Below are positions 45,730 through 56,879 of a DNA stretch of 64,000 nucleotides, piece by piece. Both the position numbers and the translations under genes were made by a program. Positions within the stretch are counted from its first letter, which is position 1. Every line of letters begins with the position of its first letter. Source of the DNA: Isoetes taiwanensis (lineage: Eukaryota; Streptophyta; Lycopodiopsida; Isoetales; Isoetaceae); assembly GCA_021234155.1 (NCBI GenBank), contig JAJEKV010000187.1, forward strand, positions 126,001 to 190,000, given 5' to 3'. Under the pieces are notes generated by a model. It did no database searches, was not told where the DNA came from, and worked only from the letters and a program-made list of their open reading frames with translations.

Positions 45730-48470
45730 TCACTGTCGAAGAAGTTCTTTAAGAGTATAGATCATATCCCTAAGGGAGCATAGAAGACTTGGAAAATCAT
45801 TATCTTGTAATGTTGTAATCACATTTCTGATCATGTCTTTTCTGCTGAAACCATTTAGACAGAAAGCATCAATAAGCCCTTTGATGTCAACTGCTGCAGT
45901 GACAGGACATGAGTGGGCATATGCATAAGGTAGAACTTGGGAGATGATAACTTTGGATGCTTGACCATAAGGCCTACAGCTTTCTGCTTTGATGAATTTG
46001 TGAACTTCAAACGGAAGCTTGCATCTTTTATCATATCTGCATATGGAATATAGACCTCTATTTTGGTCTGTAACAGTAATGGAGAGATTCAGAAAGTTGA
46101 CTTTATATCCCACTTCTCTACGATCCTCTAGGTGTTTGTAGGCAGTCTCATCTTTAATAGAGAGATGTTTCATATTGTAAATTGTGATAGAGGATTCAGG
46201 TAAAAAGAATTCTTGCAGGTCTCCACCATTTATGATATTCAAATCATCTATGTATCTGGAGGCATGATGAAATTTGGAAATATCTTTAAATCTGCCCTTC
46301 TTGGCAAGTTTAATAATGAAACTTAACTCAAACTTGGCAAGGTAAAGATTGCACCAGGCAGGACTAGATGCAAATCCCATAGGAATTCCTTTACATTGTC
46401 TCCAAATGTGTGAACCATTTTGAACATAACAATTGCTTAAAAGCCATGCATTGATGAGTTTGAACTCATTCCTCTTCAGGCATTTCCAACCAGCATTAAG
46501 CAGATCATCTTTTAAAGACTTAAACCATTTAACAGTGAGAACCCCTGCTTTCGTTTTTAACATAAGGTGGAACATCTGTTCAACTTCCATCCTGTAGTCC
46601 CAGACCAGATCTGCAATTTCATTAATAATGCTGATAATGCCATCTTCCCCTTCCAGGGGTATGTTCTCATAACATTTTCATGATGTCGGCAGCAAAAACA
46701 TCATGAATTTTATTGGGTAAATTTAGAATCACATCAATAGAAGTGTTAATGAGCCAGCAAGCATTAACATTCTTTTCCCATAGCCTGACTTCAGCAGTTT
46801 TTCTATGGCAAATTTCTGGCCAGATGGAGATAAAGTCATTAAGAATGGCAGTGGTGAACTCAGAAATTTCCGTAAAAATGGTATCATGAGCATTTGTTAA
46901 CCATCAGCATTCCTGTTTATGGGCTTTGAAAGTAGCCATAAGGTAAGGAAACTTGTTCGAGCTACATTCACAGTTGATGTTGAAACCTTATATTGCAGAA
47001 ACACACTGCTCTTTAATAAAATTAACCTTGTAGTTAATTTTTTCAAAATCAGAGCTATTAAGCCTGTCATATGTCATCTCTTTTATATTCTTTGGGTTAT
47101 TGTTGGCTTTATCAAGCCCAGAAATGTAAAAGTTCTGAGTCAGCCAGTTTAAATTTTTGATAACCTCCAAGTCTTTCCATAGAAATCTCTTGGAGGACAA
47201 ATTTTGTTTGTAGAAAACCATTTCAAGATGGCAAAATTTTAGTACCAAGTTGGTTATGCCAGCACGCTCATCATCTGAAATGTCCAGAAGATCAAAATGG
47301 TGAACATGGAAAAATTGTTGGCAAAGGTTGACACATTCATCCATAAAGGTTTGAATGTTAAACGGATTATCCGGAATATGATTGAGACCATGGGCAAAAG
47401 CTTTTCTCAATTTGGATGAATGTACAATTTCCAGATCTGTAGAGCGTATATGACCTATCAAAGGGTCAATAAACCTGCTAATGTTTGGATTGCTGCAAGG
47501 ACATTTACCTGCATGATCATTAGAAAAGATTTCTGCAGGTTTGTAAACCTTATGTCTAATCTGCTGAACATATTTCCAAAAGAAAATGGTATTATTGACC
47601 AGTTCAACACCCCTATCTTGAAGAATTTCCGGCATAATGTTGGAAAAAATAGCTTTGATGTTAAATCTGTCCAGTACCTTGGAGAGGAAGGTGAAGTGGA
47701 TAATTTTAGCATTATCCTTTGGCTTGTTGGCAACAAGATGTTTTCTTCTGTTACAATCTCTAGTAATGGACCTAGATGTAGAAGGGAGATCCTACACAGT
47801 TACAAAAAGTGAGAAAAACCAACAAATGGAGACAACCTCAAACAGGAAAAAACAGGGACACAAACAAGATAAAGATTGTATGATGGCCACTTGTGGCCAG
47901 TTCTCATATCCATTGTGTGACCAAGTTACATAGCTCACAGAAAAAGCTTGGTAAGAGAAAGGACAGCACAAAGTTCTTCATAGTTTTGTTCAGGAGTTTA
48001 GACATAATGACCATCTTTGCCGTGAGGGTAGTCTCAGGGTAAATATCCTCCATATGGTTAAGTAAAAACCAGATACCTTGGTCAAACCATATTATGCCAC
48101 TACCACAGTCCACTTTCTTATCATTTTTCTTTTTCTTCTTATCACACTTACATTTGAAATAGGGGCAATGGGTCCTCCAGACCCTTTTGAGGTAAAAGTC
48201 ACCTCTCTCTTCACTAGGATACGCCATATTGCCCTTTTGACTAATAAACAGGCCAGTATTTTTAATACAAGCTTGCTCAAAGAAAGTAATATCAAAAGGT
48301 ACCTCTACTTGCTCCATGATATAATATTTTTCCAGTTTGAGTGCCTTAATTTTGGCTGTATTGACCTCAGCTTCTGATATCCCTGCAAAGGCCATCCAAG
48401 TTTCAAGATCTATAGGAGCAAGAGCACCAAAGTTCTGACTCTTCCAGAGAGCATGATTATAGGCAGCAAG
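45730..48470 (-). pseudogene. Penelope-like reverse transcriptase
   Basis: Minus-strand segments are: 48470-47904 (N-terminus with CPYFKCKCD), then an intron-like gap, 47790-46988, about 46930-46590, and 46590-45730. RT landmarks in order: a CPCS motif followed by IGHIRSTDLEIVHSSKLRKA; ISGLDKANNNPKNI, matching the DKG-type motif of Penelope-like RTs; FKAHKQE; FAADIM...ENIPLEG (motif A, one base of frame change inside); KGIPMGFASSPAWCNLYLAKFE (motif B); RYIDDLNI (motif C with the catalytic DD); and thumb sequence. No GIY-YIG endonuclease is visible, so an endonuclease-lacking type is possible. Two or three small frame breaks and one stop (near 46890) occur, but the catalytic motifs are all preserved. 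R2-like or telomerase-like alternatives fit less well. Confidence 0.7.
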
Positions 48471-48487
48471 TTTTTTTTTTGTGTTCG

Positions 48488-48720
48488 GGGTGCAAATGGC
48501 GCCATGGCGCCATTTGCATCCTCAAGGTGCCATTTCCAAACATGATGAGGCATCCTCAGCATGCATTTGATATAGCATCTGGACCAAATGCATGGTGGTG
48601 AATGCAAATGGCGCCATGGCGCCATTTGCATTTCTCAACATGCATTTAGTAAAGTAGACCATGCTAAGGATGCATGCCATTTGCATCCTCAATATGCATC
48701 AAGCAAACATATATTCAAGA
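48488..48720. repeat. Palindromic GGCGCCATGGCGCC repeats
   Basis: A perfect 26-bp palindrome centred on CCATGG, with GCAAAT/ATTTGC ends, occurs at about 48491-48517 and again at about 48602-48628. A half-copy lies at about 49843-49866. Between them the phrases ATTTGCAT(C)CTCA and ATGCATTT recur. The block begins directly upstream of the Penelope-like RT. Confidence 0.85.
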
Positions 48721-48835
48721 AATTGGTGCTATTTGACTAGGAAAACTAAAAAATCAAGTAAAAGAAGACCTACCTTTGCCTTGGAGTCTTGCCTTCATGA
48801 TTCCTATCTTTAGTGTCCAGAGTGATGAAAACAAA

Positions 48836-49065
48836 GGCGCTAAGCAGTGGCGCTGGCGCTGGCGCTGGCACTAAGTGCTAGGCATCTAGCAACAAGCGCT
48901 GGTGCTGGCGCTAGGTTCAATGGGCCATCTAGCGGCCGGCCCGGCAGCGGTCGAAGTCGGCACTGGGCGATCAGCGGGCGGCGAAGTAGGCGGGATGTGG
49001 CGGGCGCTTAAATATCTAGGCGGCCAGGGTGGCGCTAGGTCCAATAGGCCATCTAGCGAAAAGGC
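48836..49065. repeat. GGCGCT hexanucleotide and CTAGGTYCAATRGGCCATCT duplication
   Basis: GGCGCT is repeated six or more times at 48836-48912. A unit GGCGCTAGGTTCAATGGGCC continuing with ATCTAGCG at 48908-48936 recurs with two differences at 49029-49057. Long open frames on both strands here are by-products of the GC-rich repeats. Confidence 0.75.
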
Positions 49066-49544
49066 CGCTGGTGGCGAAGCGAAAATACCGGCAAGCGGCA
49101 GCGGTATGGAAGCGGTAAAGGATGTAGGTGGCGCCGGCGTGGTGGGTATGGCGGCTTCGTGGAAAATGAATTTAAAAATGCCCGCCCAAATTTGAAAACC
49201 CTCCACCGCCCAAATTTGAAATTCAAAATTTGAAATCCCAAATTTGTTGTTGTTGCTCGACATATCATTTCTTTAGGCGCTTGTATCCTTCTATGGGCGG
49301 ATGCAAGGTCTTGACGGTTCCTTACCGATCGGCACTTCTAGGCTGACTTCTTGCAATCATTTATTTTCAGGTAACATTATTTTGTTTGCCCTGGGTTTTT
49401 CGGGCGCTTCTTTGGATTTGCAATATTCTTACAAGATCCATATACTCCGGTCGTAGATAGTTTTTTCACCAAAATGGTGACCACCATACCCAGGTAAGTC
49501 TTTCTATATGCATCGTCTTTTTGTTAGAGCCATTCATCACATGT

Positions 49545-50010
49545 ACCCCAGCCCCAGAACCCCCAAAGGAGCCATTTGGAGCCCTCAAATTGCTTCATGG
49601 AAGCCATTTGGGGGTGCCGGGCAGGTATACCACCCAAATGAAATAAGCCATTTGGGGTGCCAAAGCAGTATACCACCCAAATGGTGCCATTTGGAGGGTG
49701 CCATAGGGGGTTTGGAGCCCTCAAATGGCTCCATGGCACCATTTGGGGGGTGCCAGAGGGGGCAGGTATACCCCTCAAATGGTGCCATTTGGGGGGTGCC
49801 ATGGGGGGCAGGTATACCCCTACATGGCACCTTGAGGATGTAAATGGCGCCATGGCCTCATTTGCATCCGCCAGAAAATAAAAAATAAAATAAAAAAAAA
49901 TTGCAAATGGTGCATTTTGTTATTTTCTTTGCCATTTTTGTTTTTTTGTTGGGGTATATACCTACCCAATGGCACCCCACCAGGGTATACCTGCCCAAAA
50001 AAAAAAAAAA
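49545..50010. repeat. GC-rich repeat array with CAGGTATACC and CCATTTGGGG motifs
   Basis: The phrase GCAGGTATACC(A/C)C(C)CAAATGG occurs at about 49620, 49664 (as GCAGTATACC), 49760 and 49808, alternating with GCCATTTGGGG(G)TGCCA. Inverse versions (GGGTATA(T)ACC) follow at about 49952 and 49982. The array is followed by an A20 run (49998-50017). Unit length is roughly 45-60 bp and imperfect. Confidence 0.75.
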
Positions 50011-50189
50011 AAAAAAAAGCGGAAGCCAACGAGGGCAATTATACATGCCATTTGGGGTAAAGAGAGCCACCCTTCATGGCAAGGATGTTGATCCATTGAA
50101 TGTAGCAAAGAGATCCCGCGAAATCGTGGTGCCATCTATTGAACTTCCAATCATATCTTTGGGGGTGGGATAACATTGGTGAAGCGATG

Positions 50190-51590
50190 GGTGCATTTAT
50201 TAGGTTGCCAAAGAAGGATGTAAGATTGGTTGAGGCTTGTATGCTACAAACATATGTATGATACATGTGTACTACTCATGCGTGTATCATACACCGGAAA
50301 GGTCTATAAATCTATTCATGTGTCTTAAAAATATATGTATGATACATGGGTGTCATACCTGTGTACCTAACACATGCAGAAGGTGTATGATACCGAGTAA
50401 ATATGTTTTCTAAATATTTCATAGTGTACACAACATATGTATGATATAGGAGTACTGTACACGTGTATACAACCCCTGCATAAGGTCTAAAAAAAAAATC
50501 CAGTTTACTAAAAATTTTCCCATTATAATGAAATTGTGCTTTACAATGTAATTTAATCTGGATAAAGTAAACGACAATCAACACAATATGGCATAATTGA
50601 CGGAATTACAGGCATTGTTATAACTTCCTTGATACAAAGAAGCAACAAAGACATAAAGATACATGAACATGTTCAAAACTAAGAAAAAAAGGGAAGTACA
50701 TTGTTCTTATAGATATGCTTCAACTTCCTACCTAGGATAAGGCAAAAATAAATAAAAACAAAAGAACAAAAAAATTGAACCCTACTTGGTGGTTTCTTAA
50801 AGTCCCTACAAATCTTGATGTCAGCTTGTAGGCTAATCCATCCATTTTTCCAAGCTCCATCTTTCTTAGGATTAGCTAATCGATGTTCTAATGGGGGCGG
50901 CAAAAAAATTTGGGCTAAAATTTTATTTTTTTGGCATTTTTTCCATTTAGTTTAGCCATTTTTCTTGGAAAAAAAGCTACAAAATAGCCATTTGGCTAAC
51001 CTTAGCCGTTATTTTATTCCATGCTTGTCTAACCCCCCTAGTTATAGAAAAAAAGAGGCTGGGAGAACCATTTACCAACACACAGGAAAAGGCATTCTGG
51101 TTTAGGCCCATAACCATCATCTTGATAAGGACTGGATGGATACCAACAGTAATCAACTTTCATGGCCTGCACACCCTTAAATAGGTCTCCTCCCCTGCAA
51201 AAGAAGGGGAAAAAATTTATAGCCATTATTAATAAGGGTGGCATACAAAAAATGCCCTTCCCCTTAAAAGGGCAAAAATTTAAGCAACCTTTAAAATAAG
51301 GGCAAGGATTTAAAAAAGCCTTAAAATTCTATTCACATCAATAGCCAAAATGTATATCGTTATTCTATATATCAATCAATCAATCAATATATTAATCATG
51401 CCATTTTGGAGGACCCTCAGGTCCATATGGCAAAAGATTTACATTTGTTGTTTTTAGGCAACAACATGGTCTATAGGCGAAGGTTCCAATATGTAATTAA
51501 ATATGCCAGAATTCTCAAGCAATGACATGTGCTCATACAACTGTATAACATCTGTCCTTTCCTAGCCAGCCTAATCATGATCTATATGTC
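50190..51590. other. AT-rich non-coding block
   Basis: Contains imperfect repeats of TATGTATGATACATG(T/G)GT at about 50250-50460, TTAGCC/GGCTAA phrases near 50970-51010, and a (CAAT)4 microsatellite at 51371-51388. No gene that I can support. Confidence 0.6.
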
Positions 51591-51596
51591 TTAAAT

Positions 51597-53565
51597 AGCG
51601 GAGCTGAGAGAACCATAATTAAATCTGCTGAGCAGCTTAAGAAGAAAAGTTTGACGACTACAAACTATGTTCAAATGGAGAATAGGGAACTTCAGAAAGT
51701 AGAGGAGGTCGGGATGCTAGAGCTTTATGATCTGGATGGAAAAATAGTCAATTTAAACTATGTATGTGTGTTCCAGGAATAGTTAGAAATCTAATATCCA
51801 TAAGTCAGTTGGTTGACTTAGGATATAAAGTTTGCTTTGAGAAGCAGTTTTGTAAAGTTCTTTTCTATAATCAATTGAAGTTCTTAGCTAAACGTGTGGG
51901 GAACCTTTTTGGTTTTTGTAAAAGTATTATGGCTGAGAGTGTAAATATAGTTACAGTACCATCCATAAAAGTGTGGCATGAACGATTAGGACACACACCA
52001 AAATAATGTTAAGTATTTGATCAAGAAAGGAAAGCTTGGTGCCTCAATAGAAAAACAGGAGCAGTTTACTTGTATAGGCTGCAAATTAGGGAAGCACACC
52101 CGTCTAGCATTTGGCATATCAAAGAAAAGGGTCAAAGGCATTCTTGACCTAGTTCACACTGATCTATGTGGTTCATTAAATGTCAGGAATGTCAGGAGTC
52201 TTCATGGAAGAAGATACTTCATAACATTTATTGACGATTACTCAAGAAAGGCCAAATGCTATATTCTGAAACATAAGGATCAAGATTCAATGCCTTTAAG
52301 ATGTTTGAAGCAGAAGTGGAAAGGGAGATGAACAGGAAAATCAAGTGTATTAGATCTGACTGTGTAGGAGAATATTTGTCGAGGTGAAATCAAGAAATAG
52401 TGTTCATTAGATGGCATAAAAGAGGCATCTAACTTGCAGGTAATTTGCCTCAACAAAAGCAGATAAAAAAAAAAAGAACAGGACGATTCTAGACTCGGTA
52501 AGCGCAATGCTAAAACGTATTGGTCTACCTAACTTTCGATCTATTCATACAGCAATATAAATTTAAAATAGAATACCTTTGGCAAGTTTGGCAAGAAAAA
52601 TTGCAGAAGAGATGTGGAATGAGAAGGAGGTAACTTATGACAGATTTAGAGTGTATGGATGTGTTGCATTTGTGCATATTCCAAAAAAATTAAGAAACAA
52701 ATTGGACGATAGAGCCATTAGATGTTTTTTAGTTGGTTATGACGAAGTATCTAAGGCCTATAAGCTGTATGATCAGAAATGAAAAAAATCATCATTAAAA
52801 GAGACGTGAGCTTTGATGACGAGAGTGTAGTGTATAGCTCTCGTGCTCTATTGAATGGTAAATTAGAACTTGAGCCTGAAACTAGTATTGAAAAGGCGAA
52901 AGGAAAGGCCAGCAAATGTAAATTGACATAGATGATGAAGTCAAATGGTTGAACGTGATGATGCAAATTCTAAAAATTTAGAGTATATGACATAGGAGCA
53001 AGCTCCGACTGAAATTGAAGAGAAGGGGATAAAGAAAAAAAAGATGGCTGGAGTAGAGAGACTGAAACAGGGAATGGACATTGACAATGAAAGATTTGGG
53101 AGGCGAGAAGGAGGCAAAGGTAGAAGGTTAGAGGAAGAAGAGAATCTGGCTGTTATGGCTATATTGGAACTGCAAACTCCACAAACTTTTGAGGAGGCTA
53201 TGATTGCAAAAAAAACAAGCTATGTTAGAAGAGATTAGTTTGTTCAAGAGAACTAAAACATTTGAGTTGGTAGACAAACCTCCAAGGACAATTATTGTGG
53301 GCAATAAATGGATATACAAGTTAAAAAAAGCAAATGATGGTTCAAAGAAGTACAAAGCCAGATTGGTAACTCAAGGCTTCATGCAAAAGAAGGGCATTGA
53401 CTTTGACGATACCTTTTCGCCATTGGTAAAGTTAACAAGCATTAGAACATTGTTAGCTTATGCGAATGCAAATGACCATGAAATACATCACATGGATGAA
53501 AAAACAATGTTTTTGAATGTTTTTGGTGAAGAGGTATACATGAGACAAACTTAGGGCTTTGAGTC
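51597..53565 (+). pseudogene. Copia-4 protease-integrase-RT (left part)
   Basis: Frames: 51597-52006 (protease and the pre-integrase segment VWHERLGH), 52017-52331 (CIGCKLGKHTRL, integrase HTDLCGS and FIDDYSRK), 52579-52782 (YGCVAFVHIPKKLRNKLDDRA), 53044-53238, and 53204-53554 (RT N-terminus, NKWIYKLKKANDGSKKYKAR). The middle of the integrase (52330-52560), which should hold the second catalytic Asp and the Glu, is heavily damaged. Confidence 0.85.
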
Positions 53566-54563
53566 GGGCAGTTGCTCTTCGGAGTCTTGGTCAAACCTGT
53601 CATGCTATATGGATGTCCCGCATGGGCACCTGGACTATCGAGAGCGGATTGGGCAAGTATTGAAAAGGTACAAAAACAATTTCTTATTACAGAACTAGGT
53701 GTGAAAGCTCAGACCCCTTACAAAATGCTTTTGGCTGAAACGGGTTTTGTTCCTTTGGAGTTGGAAGCACTCAGTTATACCTTGCACTATCTTACCAAGG
53801 TAGTCGCTCTAGAACCAGACCGCTTGCCGCACCATGCGCTGAAATTGTCACAAATAAGAGGGAATGGATGGTACTCTCAGATCTTGAAATGGGCAAAGCA
53901 ATGGGATATTGAGGCATTTACCTGGCCAGAGAAATTAGAAGACATCCAGGCATTCGTCAAACTGAAAATGGTGCATAGACTTTGGCGGACAGATGATATC
54001 AAGAACGAAGTAAAAGCACAATTCTATGTAAACGAGGTAAACCTCTTGGGTGAATATTGTGCTCAACCTTACTTGGAATCCGGTTTGGATAGGAAGTCAA
54101 GGCATTTGCTCTCATGACTAAAGGCTGTCTTCACATCATCTTGCTATTGAGGTTGGTAGATGGCAAAATATTCCCCAATCGGATCGGTTATGCCCTCTTT
54201 GTTTGGCATCTCCAAAGATTGAAAGTGAGTTTCATGCTTTTATAGAATGCCCATCTTATGATCACATTAGGCTGAAATTTGGTATTTCTTGTATTGATTT
54301 GCAAGAGTTGCTACGCATTGATCCACTAGTACTTTCGATTGCTTACATAAAGAATATATACAAGGAAAGATCGGATGTTATCAAGCTTTATGAACACATG
54401 GTAAATCGCAAAACCGTGGGTGTTTTAACGTTGATGACTTTTGAAAGCGTGAATACGGACAAGCGTCTACGCTAAAAACATTGTATCTGTTTTGCCATAT
54501 AGACCTTGTTGGGTCTCAAAAATGGCGTGACAAATAAATAAAGTAAAGTAAAGTAAAGTAAAG
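53566..54563 (+). mobile_element. 5'-truncated LINE nested in Copia-4
   Basis: About 1 kb holding only the LINE's C-terminal coding part and 3' end. The frame at 53572-54117 starts in the RT thumb (KPVMLYGCPAWAPG). After one frame change the frame to 54475 holds a CCHC-type knuckle (CPLC...ESEFHAFIEC). The tail is (TAAAG)n at about 54534-54563. Copia-4 coding resumes with GATAAGGTGTGGAAG (DKVWK). Severe 5' truncation and a tandem-repeat tail are typical of target-primed reverse transcription. No clear target-site duplication is visible. Confidence 0.88.
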
Positions 54564-55668
54564 ATAAGGTGTGGAAGCTTAAATGAGCGATATATGGGCT
54601 GAAATAGTCCTCGAGGCAATGGTATTTATGCATTGATAGCTTCTTGAAGGAGCGCGGCTTTGAAAAACTTAAAAATGAAGGAAACTTGTATAGGTTCTGA
54701 TTTGGAGATGATTTTTACTTGATTGCATTATATGTGGATTATTATATAATTATATCTAATAACATGGAGTGCCAAAACAAATGCCCAAGGATAGTTTGAA
54801 ATGACAGACTTGGGTGTTTACAGAAATTTCTCAGAATGGAAATTACAAGAGACCGTAGCGGAAGAAAACTCACATTAACACAATAGAAGAATATTAAAGG
54901 TATGCTTGAAAGGTTTGGTCTCAGTTCTTGCAAAACAATGAACATTCCTATAGTGCCTGGGCAAAAATTCAGCTTGGAACAATGTTTTTCAAATGGAGCT
55001 GAAATGTTAGAAATGGAGAATGTCCCATATAGAGAGCTCATCGGGTGCTTATTGTATGTATCTAACTGTACAAGGTCTGAAATATCATTTGGAGTTAATT
55101 TGCTTAGCAGATATCTAAATAATCCGGGGAAACAACATTGGCAAGCTGCTAAAACGATTCTGAGATTTTTGAAAGGAACACAAAACTATGGCAGCACTTT
55201 TAGTAATGATAATCTTATCCTGAAAGCCTATTCAGACGCAGATTGGGCTGGAGATGTAGACACACAAAAATCTACCTCCGGATACACCTTGATGTCAGGA
55301 GAAGGTGCCATTCCATGGAGAAGCAAAAAGCAAGGGAGTATAGCCATGTCTACAAGAGAAGAGTACACAAGGCTCCTTCACTTGCCCAGAGAAATAGTTT
55401 GGGTAAGGAGACTATTAAAAGAATTAGGTATGTTGCAAGTGCTGCCTACAGTTCTATATTTTGATAGCTTAAGCTGTATTGCAATTACTAAAAACCCTGT
55501 TTTGCATAAGAGAACAAAACATATTGAATTACATGTTCATTGCATTCGAGAAATGGTAGCTCACGGGCTCAATTGTAGTTGAATCTTGATGAGCAAATAG
55601 CGGATGTAATGACAAAGGCATTGGTAGGAGGTAAATTTCATAAATTCAAACTTTACTACGAGTTCTGA
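54564..55668 (+). pseudogene. Copia-4 RT and RNase H (right part)
   Basis: After the LINE, RT continues with KVWKLK and ALYVDYY (the YVDD box mutated to YVDY). A 226-codon frame at 54902-55582 spans the connection and RNase H (YSDADWAGDVDTQKSTSGYT, ALNK-type, KHIELHVHCIREMV). The final ADVMTKAL segment is in another frame. Confidence 0.88.
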
Positions 55669-56004
55669 GAAATATGAAGAGAAGAATTACATTACAAAAA
55701 GGTAAATGTTTGAGGTTATATAAATGTGAAATGAAGAAGTCGCACATTAAAGAAAAAGGAGGACGGAAAAAAAATGCTCTGAGAGGTTTGAATGACCCGA
55801 AGTCGGTATTCATCATCATGAAAGGGAATGAGAATTTACCTAAAGGAACAAATATCATTTAAGATAGATGATCGAGTTCGATCCGGTCTTTAAAGTTATT
55901 CCCTCAAAAGGAAGATGATCGAGGACAATCAATCTTGAAAAGCGAAGATTTTATTATGGCACAAGCTTCGGTTGAGTGGTTCAAAAGGCACGAAGTATGA
56001 AGGC
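55669..56004. other. Unassigned sequence between Copia-4 and a LINE tail
   Basis: Possible 3' LTR remnant of Copia-4, but no partner LTR exists in the window. GATGATCGAG occurs twice (55866 and 55913). Confidence 0.4.
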
Positions 56005-56290
56005 GAGAATAGAATAGAATAGAATATGATTTTTTATCGTCCACGGAGACCAAGCCCGGCCTATGGGACAAAAGTACAAAAAGAGAAGCGTGATATTACT
56101 ACCGAGGATTAAAAACCCAGCCAGAAGGGTTTCCGGAGGAAAAACCTTAGTAGCAATAAGGATCTTTGACATCTTTCTACCGATTATATACATAATCACA
56201 AAGAATTTGAGGTTAATGTCGGACGGGGGCATAAGCGAGGTAAAGAGCTTGGCAAAAAGAACACCATACCATTCAATATTAAGAAGCTAA
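56005..56290 (-). mobile_element. LINE 3' end, inverse copy of the family at window start
   Basis: On the minus strand the sequence runs toward a (TTCTA)n tail at 56026-56005 and shares TGTCCCATAGGCC and GGTCTCCGTGGACGATAAAA with positions 40-75. Further upstream a protein-like frame (56232 down to 56060: IGRKMSKILIATKV, ILGSNITLLFLYF) suggests the end of a LINE ORF2 or its 3' region. The left boundary of the 5' truncation is not clear. Confidence 0.65.
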
Positions 56291-56879
56291 GTTGGAGACG
56301 AAAGTAAACTATTTTAAAAGTATCACAACCATACGAATATATATTCTTGAAACAATAATAATATGGCAAATAACAATTATGAGCCTTTACAAACTAACCC
56401 ACCATTCTAAATTGCTAAAAGGCACGGATAGCTTTCGGAGAAATATTAGGCCAGATTTCTAGCTAAGGCCTTTGATTGATTTGCTAGGGAATGATCTGGT
56501 TGCATAATATAGAATCTAGACCTAGAAATGTTAACATCTTATTTAATAAAGGCGAGATTTAGCTAAGGCCTACGATATATTTGCTAAGGTATGAACCTAA
56601 TATAGAATCTATTTCTTTTTGCCCAAAGGATGATATAACATAGAGGAAGCTAAGAAGCGAGGAATTCTTGTTTGCCCTTAGAATTGAGAAATATTGTATT
56701 GAAATCCTCTTGTCTTATAGCCATTGTTTAAGTCTAAATTGCATAATCTCAAGGAGGCCCATAGAAGATAGAAGCGACCCGGGTTTTATGATTCTTAGAA
56801 GTGGGTAGAGCAAAAGTAGTTTGGGAACACCCATATTTAACATTTTTTACAAGCATGGATGGCTTGTGAGAATAAGAGA

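Larger units (their letters stand above)
51590..55668 (+). mobile_element. Copia-4, 5'-truncated copia with nested LINE
   Basis: Begins inside the protease (SGAERTIIKSAEQL at about 51597) without gag or 5' LTR. It proceeds through GAG-pre-integrase, integrase, RT and RNase H to a stop at 55666-55668, and is interrupted at 53566-54563 by a LINE. Sequence is close to Copia-2 (same SGAER protease and KVCFEK...FLAKRVGNLF segment). No LTR could be identified on either side. Confidence 0.88.

Noticed and set aside
44700-48500. Hammerhead ribozyme near the Penelope-like RT
   Set aside because: Penelope-like elements can carry one, but I found no CTGATGA core with a matching GAAA on either strand.
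48886-49263. 125-codon minus ORF and 97-codon plus ORF
   Set aside because: They overlap on opposite strands in GC-rich repeat DNA, have proline/alanine-rich composition and show no domain.
49508-49853. ORFs of 109-111 codons on both strands
   Set aside because: They are translations of the tandem repeat array, with repeated peptides.
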